Assembly: GCA_028023455.1 (NCBI GenBank)
Contig: JAQFVV010012442.1
Coordinates: forward strand, 1-64,000
Direction: 5' to 3'
DNA from: Epiperipatus broadwayi
Taxonomy: Eukaryota > Onychophora > Udeonychophora > Euonychophora > Peripatidae
DNA: 64,000 nucleotides
Part shown: positions 27,727-42,819 of the stretch, piece by piece
Layout of the letters: every line of letters begins with the position of its first letter
Position numbering within the stretch: position 1 is the first letter of the stretch
The notes under the pieces: model-generated
The model's database searches: none
Told to the model about the DNA's origin: nothing
The model's input: only the letters and a program-made list of their open reading frames with translations
Translations under genes and position numbers: made by a program

Positions 27727-28378
27727 CAGATAGGTTCTATAGCCAAAACTCTCTTAAATAGAGCAATTAACCTTTCAGATAAATCACATCTGAAAGAAAC
27801 TAAATAAATCATATCAATAGTGTTTTATTAGCAAATAGTTATAATTATATATTTATTAAAATGCCTTATTTCAATCCCAAAAAGGACAACATATGAAACA
27901 AAAAGATGATAAATCAGCTATTAGGATCTGTGTCCCATATGTAAAAGGAACTACAGACAGTATTGGGCATATGTTAAAATGCTTTAATATAAATACAGGG
28001 TTTTCTACTCATCAAAAAATCAGCAATATAATAACCAAGCTAGGAATTCGATCCCTCTTGAATCTCATAGTGTTTATCAAGTCTCATGTGAAAATTGTAA
28101 AGCTTTTTACATAGGTATGAGTAATCATCAGATAAGTGTTATGAAAGATGAGCATGCTAATGGGGTTAAGCAACACTCATCATCATCAGCACTCTCACCC
28201 CATACTGTAGATTCAGGTCATAAAATTGATTTTTCTAGTATCAGGATCATATCCAGATGTCATAATCTATACCAGTGCAAAATTAGAAAAGCCATGAAGA
28301 TACTTAAAAAGCCAGATTGTATCAATAAGTGAGATGAGACATGCAATGTTTTTCTTATTTGGAAAGATTTTTTTAAAA
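27727..28378 (+). pseudogene. Penelope-like retroelement ORF, 3' part with GIY-YIG nuclease, decayed
   Basis: Three frames together give the C-terminal part of a Penelope-like protein: [20 protein letters not shown] (27736 on), then RICVPYVKGTTDSIGHMLK (about 27928), then VYQVSCENCKAFYIG (about 28068-28112) followed by DEHANGV, SSSALSPHT and GHKIDFSSI, ending near NVFLIWKDFF (about 28365). The CxxC and VY...YIG pattern is the GIY-YIG domain these elements use to nick DNA. Frameshifts near 27830 and 28040-28100 and stops (for example TAA at 27805) make it dead; the usual Arg of the helix after YIG reads as Met and the catalytic Glu region reads IRKAMKI, so key residues also appear lost. The reverse transcriptase part upstream is absent (5' truncation). 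Confidence 0.85.
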
Positions 28379-28878
28379 AACATTCCTAATTTAACATTTT
28401 TGCTATGGGTGGAACTTTAATGTTTTTTTTTTCAAATCAGTTATTGGGCGCCTCAACAACCATCTTTCTATTTTTTACCATCCAGTGGATGACTTATGGG
28501 ATAAAGTTGAAATGTCAGTATATCAATATTTAAAATATTTTAAAATGGATGAACCTGCAAATTAACCCTTTTATATATGCAACCGTGAAAATCTTTGTAT
28601 GAACATATATATATATACACACACCTGGATCTCGTTTTATGCAGATTATTTTAATGCAATTTTGAAGTTATGCGATTCACATTTCTTCTTAATATCTTTC
28701 ATATTTCAATATATTTATTAGATATCAAAAATTTAAATTATTAATAACTTATTTTTGTTTGAAATACTTTTTTTTCCAAAAATATAATGTTATATTAGTA
28801 GCTAAAGTGAGATATAGCCTGAAGCTGTATTTAAAACTTAGCTTCTATGTAAATAACCTTTTTGTACGATCACAGGGC
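28379..28878. other. Stretch without recognisable genes
   Basis: AT-rich sequence between the Penelope-like ORF remnant and the next LTR. Nothing supported beyond short T-runs and a short (TA)n at about 28606-28617. Confidence 0.5.
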
Positions 28879-30421
28879 TGACTTCAAACCCTGTTCTAAA
28901 TTATGGTGGTATATAGCAACACATTTATAATCAAAATTTGTAATAAATTTGATTTTCTTTCTGTGTTTTTGTTTTGTTTTGTGTACTTATATTTTTAAAT
29001 GGGAAAAACAGAAAGAGAAGAAACAAAGGGTTGGGGTGGAGTTATAGAGTTTGTGCTCTTGTATTTTCTTTTAAAAATACATGTAATTGTATTTCTGTAT
29101 GGATGAATAAGTGGAATAAAAAATAATATTAAGGCAAGATTTTATTTTCAAGATGGAAGTCATAGTATGGTATTGTCAAAAAGATATATTAATTGAAAGA
29201 AGAAAGATCAAAAATGTATAGATTGTTATCATAATAAATACAAATGCTAGGAAAGAAACAAAGAATGGTCAAATATAGATTTTAAAGTGTTGATTGAAAT
29301 TCCTTGACATCAACGAAAAAAAAAGAAGTGCTGAAAAGTTTTTGCAAACCTAAAAATAACATGTGATTTCTTTTTAAATTAAAGAAAAAAGAGAAAGAGG
29401 ATAAAAATAAAATGAAACAATGAAATTAATTAATGGGAATTCTTGAGTTGGGCATTGGTGGCCATTCTAAAAAAATATTTGTTCTACAAATGTGATCGTA
29501 AGAATAATCTTTTAAAAATTATATATAACCATCAGCAATAAATAAGTTGGGGTAAGAACCAAAACATGCCAGGCTCTGCAAGCCATCCAATTAAGATACC
29601 ACAGAAGATATGTACATTGGAAGAAAGCCCCTCTTAAACCTGACAAATAGAATGATTTTCATTGAACATTCTTGATATATTAAAGAATCGACCAACATCC
29701 ACTTATCCAAAGGCAACTAATTACAACACCATAGTGTCGAGAAAACCATTGCTGCAGTTCATATATATCCTGGGGAGAAATCAAGATAATATGAACACTT
29801 TCTTAAGTGCTACTGTTTAAATAATAAATTATTGGCAATAATGATAATGCGTAAAGACTAAAAAAAGGAAAGAAAAATCAAAATAAATCTTTTATACATT
29901 GTCTAGTATGTTTTATATGGATGAATTGACTCAATGCTGAATTATTTCATTTGTCTTATGTTATCTGATTTTATTGTATTTATATTGTCTATGCAGTATA
30001 TGTATTTGCATGTGTTATCTTGAAAATATTCGAGCACCAACTAGAAAATATTTATTATGGGATTTCTATTGACGAATATTAAATATTTATTTTAACCATG
30101 AGTGTATGTATATAGGTGTTGACTTCTTTTAAATTAGATTATGTAATAGAGATTTATAGTAAATATAATGTATAAGAAAGTCGATTAAGCGTCTATGTGC
30201 TCGTTTCTGTCTCCATATCTTTCTCACAGTGAATAACCACCTGCCCTGAGTGAGCTAGCCAGTAGTAAGAGTTCTATTTGTTCAAAATTAATACTTGATC
30301 TCTCCTAGCATAATTCTTATTTTCATGTAGGTAAAATTGGCACTTGGAGTCATAAATTGACATCCATAAATATCCTTGTTGATAAATAATAGTACTGTGT
30401 AGACTTACTGACTGAATAAAG

Positions 30422-30498
<77 letters not shown>

Positions 30499-30589
30499 GG
30501 AGAAAAGAAAACTATTATGTTATAATTATGCACACACCTGTACGGTAATATATATTCATGATTCACATGATAGGGAGGATCCTGTTACA
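28879..30589 (+). mobile_element. 5' LTR of gag-only LTR retroelement (element III)
   Basis: About 1.7 kb repeated in the same orientation at 33554-35557. The repeat begins TGACTTCAAACCC and ends CCTGTTACA, so it has the TG...CA ends of an LTR. Copies are roughly 85-90% alike, an old insertion. A (TA)n at 30426-30494 is present only in this copy. Followed two bases inside by TGGCATCCCAATGAAGG, in the right place for a primer-binding site. Confidence 0.6.
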
Positions 30590-30590
30590 A

Positions 30591-30610
30591 TGGCATCCCA
30601 ATGAAGGAGC
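30591..30610 (+). other. Primer-binding-site-like segment of element III
   Basis: TGGCATCCCAATGAAGGAGC starts one base after the LTR end (TTACA|A). TGG at this spot is the usual complement of a tRNA 3' CCA. The tRNA is not identified. The segment is similar to those inside the LTR ends at 1178 and 59285 (minus strand). Confidence 0.45.
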
Positions 30611-31363
30611 TTTTGAAGAGTGGAAAGTATGGGGAATAGAATATGAGTTATATATAAGACTTAAATATAAGGATTAAATATCAGAGTTAAATAAGAATAA
30701 TAAGAGAATTAATGTGTAATGTTATAATTGTTTTGGTGAATTTTAAAGAAAGAGAGATCAAAAAATAGGTTTGGAGTGGGTTAAATAGGGAAATTAGACA
30801 GGTAACACCATATTTTGTGGATGAAAAGCAGGTCAGGCATGTTTGATGTAGAAATAGTTGATATAAAATTATTATAATTAGCTTGTTGTTAGAACAATGA
30901 TAGATATATACAAGTAAATTAAATAAAGTGAATGCAAACAAGATTACAAAAAATAAAAGAATCAGCAGAAGATAGGGATTTTATGCACAAGCCTTCTGAC
31001 ATCCATTGATTACTCTGTTTAGCAGAGGTGGCAATACTGTATGGAGAGTTTTGCTCTGTTTATCAACAATTAATATGCTAGTATAGGTAATGTGATATGT
31101 GATGCTTAATGGTTTAACACCAATCCTGCCTAATAGGATAGTGGTGGCTATGGTTGTAAAGGAGCCAAATACACCAAAATGTATGGGTGCTGAACTGAGT
31201 TCAGACCCATATGACTATATAAGCTATTGAGCTTAGATTGAAAATATTTTTTGTGTTTTCAATTTCATTCTCATAGTTTTGTAGTTAATTAGAGATAAAA
31301 GGTGGTTGCTATAGGGTTGCATTAGATCCTAAGATCTAGGTGCAGTGCTCTCAGATACAAAGC

Positions 31364-31405
31364 TCCTCACTGACGAAGGTCACAAGCCAGAAACTAGTAT
31401 GGGGA
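31364..31405 (+). ncRNA. Hammerhead ribozyme motif, family B unit 1
   Basis: TCCTCA (31364-31369), CTGACGA (31370-31376), stem II G78-G79-T80 with G86-C87-C88 (31378-31388), GAAA 31390-31393, stem III from the self-complementary ACTAGT, cleavage expected after A31399 (GTA), TGGGGA (31400-31405) pairing with TCCTCA over six bp with one G-U. The first stem II pair is an A-A mismatch instead of the usual G-C, which could lower activity. Confidence 0.7.
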
Positions 31406-31819
31406 TATTGGATGAGTAGGCATTAGATAGGGATTTTATGCACAAGACTTCTGGCATCCATTGATTACTCTGTTTAGCACTGGTGGCAATACTGTATGGA
31501 GAGTTTTGCTCTGTTTATCAACAATTAATGTGCTAGTATAGGAAATGTGATCATGTGATGCTTAATGGTTTAACACCAATCCTGCCTAATACGTTAGTGG
31601 TGGCTATGGTTGTAAAAGAGCCAAAGACACCAAAATGTATGGGTGCTGAACTGAGTTCAGACCCATATGACTATATAAGCTATTGAGCTTAGATTGAAAA
31701 TATTTTTTGTGTTTTCAATGTCATTCTCATAGTTTTGTAGTTAAGTAGATATAAAAAGTGGTTGCTAGAGGGTTGCATTAGATCCTAAGATCTAGGTGCG
31801 GTGCTCTCAGATCCAAAGC

Positions 31820-31861
31820 TCCTCACTGACGAAGGCCACAAGCCAGAAACTAGTCTGGGGA
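31820..31861 (+). ncRNA. Hammerhead ribozyme motif, family B unit 2
   Basis: Same layout as unit 1 with a better fit: stem II GGC/GCC around loop CACAA, GAAA at 31846-31849, ACTAGT stem III, and C at the cleavage position (GTC, after 31855), then TGGGGA pairing with TCCTCA. The compensating change U to C in stem II relative to unit 1 keeps the pairing. Confidence 0.75.
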
Positions 31862-31996
31862 TATTGGATGAGTAGGCATTAAATAGGTATTTTATGCACA
31901 AGCCTTCTGGAATCCATTGATTACTCTGTTTAGCACAGGTGGCAATACTGTATGGAGAGTTTTGCTCTGTTTAAAGAAAAGGAGGGAGAATTAAGC

Positions 31997-32640
31997 ATGA
32001 TAAAAATTATGGAAAAATTGGAAAGCAAATTCCAGGAATTTGAGGAAAGGTTGGAGAATAGATTGCAAGAATTAGAATAGGAAATAAAAGAAAAAAAGAA
32101 AAGTGTCTAAGGAAAGAGAGGGAGAAAGATCCAGTAGAGGAAGAAAGTATAGGTAAAGATAAGAAATCTAGTGAAAAGTGAGTACGAGAAAATCAGATTT
32201 AGTGTGAAGATGAAAAAAGCAGAGAGATAAGATAAAGATAGCAGAAGTGCAAGAAGCTGCAACAAAGAACTCATCGGCCCAGATTGAAGTAAAGAAATTC
32301 TTAAATGATGGTGTGTATGTCAGTAGTAGGACAAAAGCCCCAGTTGAGCATATAAAAAGTTTACGAAAGTATTTCCGCAGTAATCCGATGTCTGAAATAA
32401 AAAACAGCTATCGTAAGCCAAATAGCTGTGAAACAAATAATAAGATTCAGCAGAAAGGATGGAAGCCTAAATCAGAAATTAAACAATCTTAGAAACAATA
32501 TTATGAAACAGTACAGCAATGGAATTGTGGAAATGAAAAATGGTGACAGTTGTTTAGACTGACCCATGACTGGGAAAAAGGTTGAGTTTAGAACTGTTCA
32601 AAGAGGGACAAGAAATTGATCAATTCAGGTAAACGAACAG
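31997..32640 (+). pseudogene. Gag-like ORF of element III, decayed
   Basis: Starts MIKIMEKLESKFQEFEERLE, a coiled coil, stops at 32078, then continues in shifted frames (DPVEEESIGKDKKSSEK near 32130-32180) into an 81-codon open frame (32247-32492, with VKKFLNDGVYVSSRTKAPVE). Downstream, QQWNCGNEKW and LTHDWEKG (about 32515-32580) could be a ruined CCHC zinc knuckle. Position after the primer-binding-like site and before the second LTR fits Gag. No protease, reverse transcriptase or integrase follows. Confidence 0.45.
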
Positions 32641-32659
32641 AAGAATACGTAAATTAACA

Positions 32660-33553
32660 CTGATTCTGGAATTTTTTTTTAGTATCATTGCTAGGTGGTG
32701 GGTTTAATAATTTTCATATTTATTATGTGGGATTTTGTACAAAGCCAAGTAGGTAGAGAAGTATATATATATTTTTCCTTTTTTTGAGTGTGTGTGTGTG
32801 TGTGTGTGTGTAATTTTGTTTCTTTTTGTTGTGTAAGCTCAGAGAGTCAGATAAGTTTTGGTTATGGAGCTGTGGGAGGGGTGCGATCTCACAATTCTGT
32901 CAGTGCATGGTGGGGTTCGCTGCTGATCTAGCACATTGTGTGTTGAATACTGTATATAGCTGCTGCTAATTACTGAAATGGTCAACCTATCTAACATAAG
33001 ATGCAGATGACAAAAGTCTGTCAACTCAAGCCAGTAAGACTCCAAAGAGAGCATAGTATTTGCATACAGTCCCACATATAAAACTCCAGCAGAACAGAGC
33101 AAGGCCTGGTGCAACTTATAATTAACCTGAAAACTTAAAATAAGAGTTGGGTATTATTTTAATTATCTACACTCCTAAGACTCGAAAGTCACAGAGTGTA
33201 GTTAGGAAAGTCCTTTTATTTACGTAAAAAACAAGTTTGTTTTTTTAACAATTATTTTTTGGGGGTTGACAACTAAAGTAAGTTGGAATTAGGTTAGCTG
33301 TATGTTGTGTGTCACAGGTAATGTGTGGGTGAGTGTTGGTCAGACCCATAATGTATTGTTGAGTTGTTGCTCATTTTACTCTTTAAATTCTAAAGCTGCA
33401 ATGTGGAAAAGTAAATAAAATTGATTCAAGTATATATGCATTTTTTTGTTTTGTTCACTATTTTTGAGTTATTTTATGGTTTAGAAATAAGCCATTCAAA
33501 TACCCAAATAGTATTTGAAGGCTTTAGAATGGGTGGGGGTATTATAATGAGGC
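32660..33553. other. Internal region of element III without recognisable pol
   Basis: About 0.9 kb between the Gag-like remnant and the 3' LTR. It has a (GT)n run at 32788-32812 and a G-rich stretch AGAATGGGTGGGGGT about 15 bp before the LTR, a weak polypurine-tract candidate. No coding motif is visible. Confidence 0.4.
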
Positions 33554-33590
33554 TGAGTTCAAACCCTGTTCTAAAGTATGGTGCTATACA

Positions 33591-33640
<50 letters not shown>

Positions 33641-33827
33641 CAAAACTGTCTAACACTATACTAGCAAAAATAAAAAATGCAAAACCATAAAACAATACAA
33701 TACTAGATTAAATTCAAAATTTTCCCAAAATCCTATTAAGGGAAGGTGGAGTTTGAAATGAATTATGGGAAGGTTTGTTTGTTTATATATATATATATAT
33801 ATATATATAAACAAACATCAACCCAAA

Positions 33828-33863
<36 letters not shown>

Positions 33864-35557
33864 CTTTGGGTTGATTTTCACTTGAGAAGGTCTATTTGTA
33901 GTAGATGAAACCAAGGTTGTGTAAGGATTTTGGTAAAATTTTTAATTTAATCTAGTATTGTATTGTTTTATGGTTTTGCATATATATATATATGGAATCA
34001 AAATTTATAGTAAATTTAATTTTCTCTCCGTGTTTTTTTTTTTTTTTTTGTTTTGTGTGCATATATTTCGAAATGGAGAAAACAAAAAGAGATGAAACAG
34101 AAGGTGTTGGGGGGGGGGAGTTATAAAGGTTGTGCTCTTATATTTTATTTAAAAAATGCATGTAATTGTATTGCTGTATGGATGAAATAGTGGAATGAAA
34201 AAATAATAATAAGGCACAATTTTATTTTCAAGATGGAAGTCATAGTATGGTATAGTCAAAAAGATATAAGAAAGAAACAAAGAATGGTAAAATATGAATT
34301 TTGAGGTGTTGATTGAAATTCCTTGACTCCAAGAAAAAAAAAAGTCCTGAAGGGTTTTTGCAAATCTAAAAATAACACATGGTATCTTTTTAAAGAAAAG
34401 AAAAACAAGAAACAGAATTAAAAGAAAATGGAACAATGGAATTAATTATTGGGAATTCTTGATTTGGACTTTGGTGGCCATTCTAAAAAAGATTTGTTCT
34501 ACTAGTGAGATCATAAGAATATTATTTTAAAAATCATATATAAACATCAGCCATGAATAGATTGGGGTAACGACTGAAATGTGCTGGGCTCTGCAAGCCA
34601 TCCTATGAAGATACCACAGAAGCTGTCTACATTAGAAGGAAACCCCTTTTAAACCTGACAAATAGAATGATTTTCACCGAATGTCCTTAATATATTAAAG
34701 GATCGACCACAATACACTTATCCAAAGGCAATTAATTACAATGCCATAGTCTCAAGTGAACCATTGCTGCTTTTCGTATATACCCCAACAAGAAATCAAG
34801 ATAATAGGAACTCTTTCTTAAGTGCTACACTTTAAATAATAATTTATTTTCAATAATGATAATGCGTAAAGACTAAAAAAAAAGAAAAGAAATATCAAAA
34901 GAATTTTTTTATATATCATCAAGTATGTTTTATATGGATGAATAGACCAAATGAAGAATTATTTCATTTGTTATATGTTATCTGATTTTATTACATTTAT
35001 TTTGTCAATGGAGTATATGTATTTGCATGTGTTATCTTTAAAATATTCGAGCACAAACTAAAAATTATTTATTATGGGATTTCTATTAACGAATATTAAA
35101 TATTTATTTTAAACATGAGTGTATGTATCTAGGTGTTTTTATCTTTATAATTAGATTGGGTAATAGAGATTTATAGTAAAAATAATGTACAAGAGAGTGG
35201 ATTAAGCATCTATGTGCACATTTATGTCTATATATCTTTCTCAAGGTTAATAACCACCCGCCTCGAGTGAGCTAGCCAGTGGTAGGAGTTCTATTTGTTC
35301 AAAATTAATACTTGATCTCTCCCAGCATAATTATTATTTTCATGTAGGTAGAGTTGGCACTTGGAGTCAGAAATTAATGTGCATGGGCAAGCAATAAGAG
35401 TGCCATGTAGAATTACTGACCAAATAAAGTATTTTATATAAATTAAATAAAAGGAAAAATGGAGAAAAGAAAACAATTACATTATAATTACGCAAACACG
35501 TGTATGGTCATATACATATATATACATGTTTCACATGATAGGGAGGATACCATTACA
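33554..35557 (+). mobile_element. 3' LTR of element III, with nested insertion
   Basis: Direct copy of 28879-30589, beginning TGAGTTCAAACCC and ending CCATTACA. Interrupted at about 33593-33985 by a (TA)n and a fold-back element absent from the other LTR. No target-site duplication is recognisable around the pair. Confidence 0.6.
33678..33980. mobile_element. Fold-back (MITE-like) element with nested hairpins
   Basis: 57-bp terminal inverted repeats: TGCAAAACCATAAAACAA... at 33678-33734 and its complement at 33924-33980, 55 of 57 positions matching by eye. Inside are two further hairpins with (TA)n tips: GTTTGTTTATA...TATAAACAAAC (about 33777-33815) and CAACCCAAAGAATAT...ATTTCTTTGGGTTG (about 33820-33874). 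No coding capacity. It sits inside a TA tract within the 3' LTR of element III. Confidence 0.75.
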
Positions 35558-36653
<1,096 letters not shown>

Positions 36654-37621
36654 TATAATATTAATTCTGTTATCTTTAATAATAATCATCATCTAGCTCA
36701 ATAAATTATAATCTCAGGTTCTTAATCTTTATTTATACTTCAACAAAGTGCGGTAGTACATATGGTAAAGGATTTTATGCCATATCTACTACACTGCAAT
36801 TAATAACAATAATGATTACAATCTTTCTTACTTAATCAAATTGGTATAAATTTCTTTTATTGCAAATTTATTACCATAATAAATCAATCAATATTAATAT
36901 CATCTTTTGTCTTTAAACAATAAAGTAAACTAAGAAGTGGTAGTGTTTAGATAATCTGATAAATGAAGTAAGTGGCAATTAATAGCATATAATTTATCAA
37001 AATATTAGGATAGTGGATTTATGACCAATAACTTAATGCAATTTTATAATTACTTAATTATAAGAACATCAATAATAATTAAGATTAAACATATTTTTAG
37101 TTATCTTTTGTGCAAAATGTACTTCAGTGGTTGTGAAAACACTCTGTGAATTTGTACCATGATGTAGTGAAAACAATACCCAGACACAAGTTTTAATAAA
37201 ACAAATTTAACAAAGTTTATTAACATCAAATAAATTTAAGTAAAATAAAACAAATCTATTTACATCTTATTTACAACGGATATCCTTCTTTCTTACACAT
37301 GACAAATGTTAATTCTACAATTTTGTACTTCTTTATAGTTAATCCAATCATTATACATTTTAAAAATTATTTTAGTTATTTTCTTTAGGTTTATCACACT
37401 ATTTATTTGAACTACTTATGGGTAACAACATTTTTTACCTTTTAAATATACTAAATTTACAATATTCTAAATTATTTTTGTGGATCAATATTTTATAACG
37501 TCACACTTTATAATCAATATGGTCTTAAAAAAAGAAAATTTACATTTCTTGTTACTTTAAACAAATTACACAGCATATTATTAAATATTATGATTAACTT
37601 TAATGTTTGTTCTCCCATGCT

Positions 37622-37662
37622 CATATAAATTATAATGCGTTTTTTTTTTTTTTTTTTTTTTG
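37622..37662. repeat. Poly(T) run
   Basis: About 21 T in a row within the long-inverted-repeat element. No LINE end is recognisable beside it. Confidence 0.4.
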
Positions 37663-38773
37663 CATAAGCCATACTCCTGTATAATATTATAATGTGTTTA
37701 AATATCACCCTGTTACAATTTCAAATATATGATAATAATTATCGAGTGTTATAGTATTTTTAAATATGCAATATTTATCTCTTTAAAATATAATTAATAA
37801 TAAAAAGAGCGTGAAAATATATTTTAATATTTTGTATATTCTCATTTGATATACTTTAAAAAAAAAATTATAGTTTATTTCTAAATTAAAATGATTCTAT
37901 AACTTCTTCCATTATTTAGGACATCTGTATCTTTCTTTCAATGGTTATAATCTATTCTTAGTTAACTCTTAACTATTCTTATTCCAAGTAAAATCATAAC
38001 ATACTTTCTAAATTATCTATTGTTTTCCCTTCAATAAAACTTATCATATACGATGTAGTAGCACGAAATACAGATTAAGATAGCGAAAGATGTATAGGAT
38101 ATTGGGAAGAAAGATGGATAACTTGTCTTCAATAATACTCTAAGAATGCATGGAACAGTGTGAACAGGTTCGACATTTATTGTCTATTAACCCTTAAGAT
38201 AAGAAAGTGATGTGACAGCTATTTATTCAGCTTTACCAAACATCAAGGCAACTCACACGAAATATAAAATAGCACTGTCCAAGACAACATGTGTATCAGT
38301 CATAGGGCTATATTAACTATGCTGATTCTCTCACAAAACTACTTATTTCCATTCCCTATATCATCCTAGATTTTCATACATCATCTTGGTTTCCAAATCA
38401 CCCTTGTACTCCCAAGTCACTACTTAAATTATCTCTCTAGATTTTCACTATATTAAGCATCGATAAAATACGAACAACTTTTTAAAAAAACAACAAACAA
38501 GATTCGCTACTATAAAATCATTTCTCTATCCCTTAAGAATAATTTATCTCGCTTTATAACACTGTATATTCATCCTTTACGTTTTTTTTTTGTTTTTTTT
38601 TACTAAATAATATTCAAATATCCCAATAGGAAAAATTAATAGAAAATGTAATATAATCATCGATTATATTAAATTATTATATATCAACAAATAAAATGAC
38701 TATCGTATGCATATTTTCAAAAATCTAATTACATCTCAAAATGTTTCAATGTGTTGTTTTAAATGCGTTTTCC

Positions 38774-38806
<33 letters not shown>

Positions 38807-39383
38807 CTTTTTCACTTCATTCATTCAATTTTCCCTGATCTAAATAAATAAAACATACATTATATCATTAATAATTAAAAATGTTACCAAAATAATTGTC
38901 ATCTTCGGATCAGGCTTTGCAGTAGGCTTCTTTTCCTTCGAGCATTGCAAACATACAATTACACACATATACAATTTTATTAAAAGACATTCAAACTCAA
39001 AAAAAAATATTATTTCATATAATATTATATATCCCAAATTAATGTATTTGTTTCCCTATAACTATCTGAAACTTATTGCTTATAATAATAATATAAAAAA
39101 AAATAATTCAAACCATAATCAATTATTTTCTGACGGTAAATATTGTTTAGTCCCATAATATTTATTTTCTTCTTTTATCTGAATGTTCTTCTCTAGAATT
39201 ATTAAAGTTTTAAAATTAACTTGGTTCCTTTAATAAACTTGTTTAGACGATTTTTAATTTTAGCGTTTAGCATCAGATTATTAAAATATTTTTTAGTTAT
39301 TTATCCCTCAAAGTTTTAAATGCGTTCTGGCAAATATTCCCTCGGCGCGTTGATGCATCTTTCTCCTTTTTATTAGACTACGA

Positions 39384-39867
39384 ATATTTAATACTTTAGG
39401 TACCAATTGCGTTTTATTGATTCAATATTTTTTATATATTCCTCTTCCGTATTTTCTTTATACAAATATTTCTCTTTAGCAAGCTTTATTTCATTCATTC
39501 TTAATTTTATGTACATTATTTTTTGATCTTTAACTATTTTTTTTTTTCTTTTTCTAGAGTAAACTTCTTTTTCGGGTCATCTTAAAGAAAGCAATTCCAA
39601 TAATTTTAATTTTAAAATTATATCTGTCCATTTATTCTTAGATGAATCATAATGATTTTTATATTTTATTCTCTTTCTGAACTTTGCGCACAATGTCTTT
39701 TCATTTATATTACAAGCGTAAAAGCAGTTTTCCTTTGGATACACTATATAAGCGGTATCAATGAACAATATAAACAATTTTGAAATACTATAAACTTTAA
39801 AACTGGTTTTAAAGAATCTATCCATATTTTTTACTGAAAATTCCGACTGTACTTCAATAGAATTCAC
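39384..39867 (-). pseudogene. Unrecognised ORF inside the long-inverted-repeat element
   Basis: Minus-strand frame of 96 codons from ATG 39867 (MNSIEVQSEFSVKNMDRFFK) with CFYACN and LCAKFRKRIKYKNHYD, stopping at 39577; one frame over, the coding character continues (DDPKKKFTLEKEKKKIVKDQ ... KRNWYLKY) to about 39384. Strongly basic, with some Cys, so possibly DNA-binding. Read together as one broken gene of about 160 residues. No family recognised. Its only context is the surrounding inverted repeats. Confidence 0.35.
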
Positions 39868-40650
39868 TGGCAGGTTCGATTAAGTTAGTGATGCATAATT
39901 TATGAAAACTTTAAAAAATATTTATTTTAAGACTCTCTCTATGATTTTAAAAATTGTCAGTTAATTTGTTCTAATGATATTATTAGAATTATATTGAAAA
40001 AATTGACTAAATTGGAGAAAAGAAATTATTAGAGAGCTCAAATTTTTTACCTCTTCACTCGAGTCTGTCAATTCTTGTTCTCCTCGATTATACAATTAAT
40101 TGGCGCGATTTTTGTTGTCTGCCCAGATCTATCTTTTTATTGGTCAGCCCCTACTTTGGTTTGTAAACATTTTCTCAAGTTTTAAAATGATGACGTAATA
40201 GACTTAAATATTAACCTATTATTATTTTTAAATTAATTTAAACACTTTTAAAATAATTTTCAAAACAATATTTAATAAAATTATTCACTACTTATTTTTA
40301 TTATGATGTTTAATAAATTCTATCCATTTCTACTATAATATTATTTAAATACTTTCAAATATTGGTATTAATTGAAACAAGTGCTTGTATAAAATATTCC
40401 AGACAATTACGTAATCGTTTCCTGTATTTTGTCTATTTTTGTCTGTCTTAATAATTTTACTACACTTATATTATATAAAAAAAAATTTTTTATATAAAAT
40501 TTTGAAGAAATAATTTAGAAAAAATATAGAAATAAATACAATTCTCAACATCATAATATTTACTATTCAAATATATTACACTAAATTTTATTATTTAATA
40601 TAGTTTATAAATTTAAATACTATATAATATTAATTTATTCTAAGTTTTAA

Positions 40651-40931
40651 AGTTATTAAAATTGACCTAATAAATACATTTTTATTACTGATAGCTGTGT
40701 TATTTTAATATGGCCAGCTTTTACAACCATATGAGCAATTCTTTACTCTTTATTTAACTAATTTTTTAAATGATTTTACGTATCAGGTATTTGCTTTAGC
40801 TTTAAATTGCACTTTACAGACTCTATAAATTTAATATATTCAATACATCAATAAATATATTCTCAAATTTAAAATTTTTTAGTAATTGACCATTATAACT
40901 ATTTCTTGACCTATAGAAAAGGGTACAATAT
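40651..40931 (-). repeat. Right long terminal inverted repeat (about 281 bp)
   Basis: Reverse complement of 36376-36653, ending CTATAGAAAAGGGTACAATA next to a short (TA)n. Confidence 0.85.

Positions 40932-42819
<1,888 letters not shown>

Larger units (their letters stand above)
30971..31975 (+). mobile_element. Tandem hammerhead repeat (family B, about 455-bp monomer)
   Basis: Units start at GATAGGGATTTTATGCACAA-like sequence at 30971, 31426 and 31882: two full units (455 and 456 bp) and 94 bp of a third. Units 1 and 2 are about 96% alike. Each full unit carries a hammerhead near its 3' end and the segment aactgagttcagacccatat, shared with family A, so the families are related. Short tandem monomers with a ribozyme and no ORF are the hallmark of retrozymes or Penelope-type pseudo-LTRs. 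The array lies between the primer-binding-like site and the Gag-like ORF of element III, presumably as a nested insertion. Confidence 0.75.
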
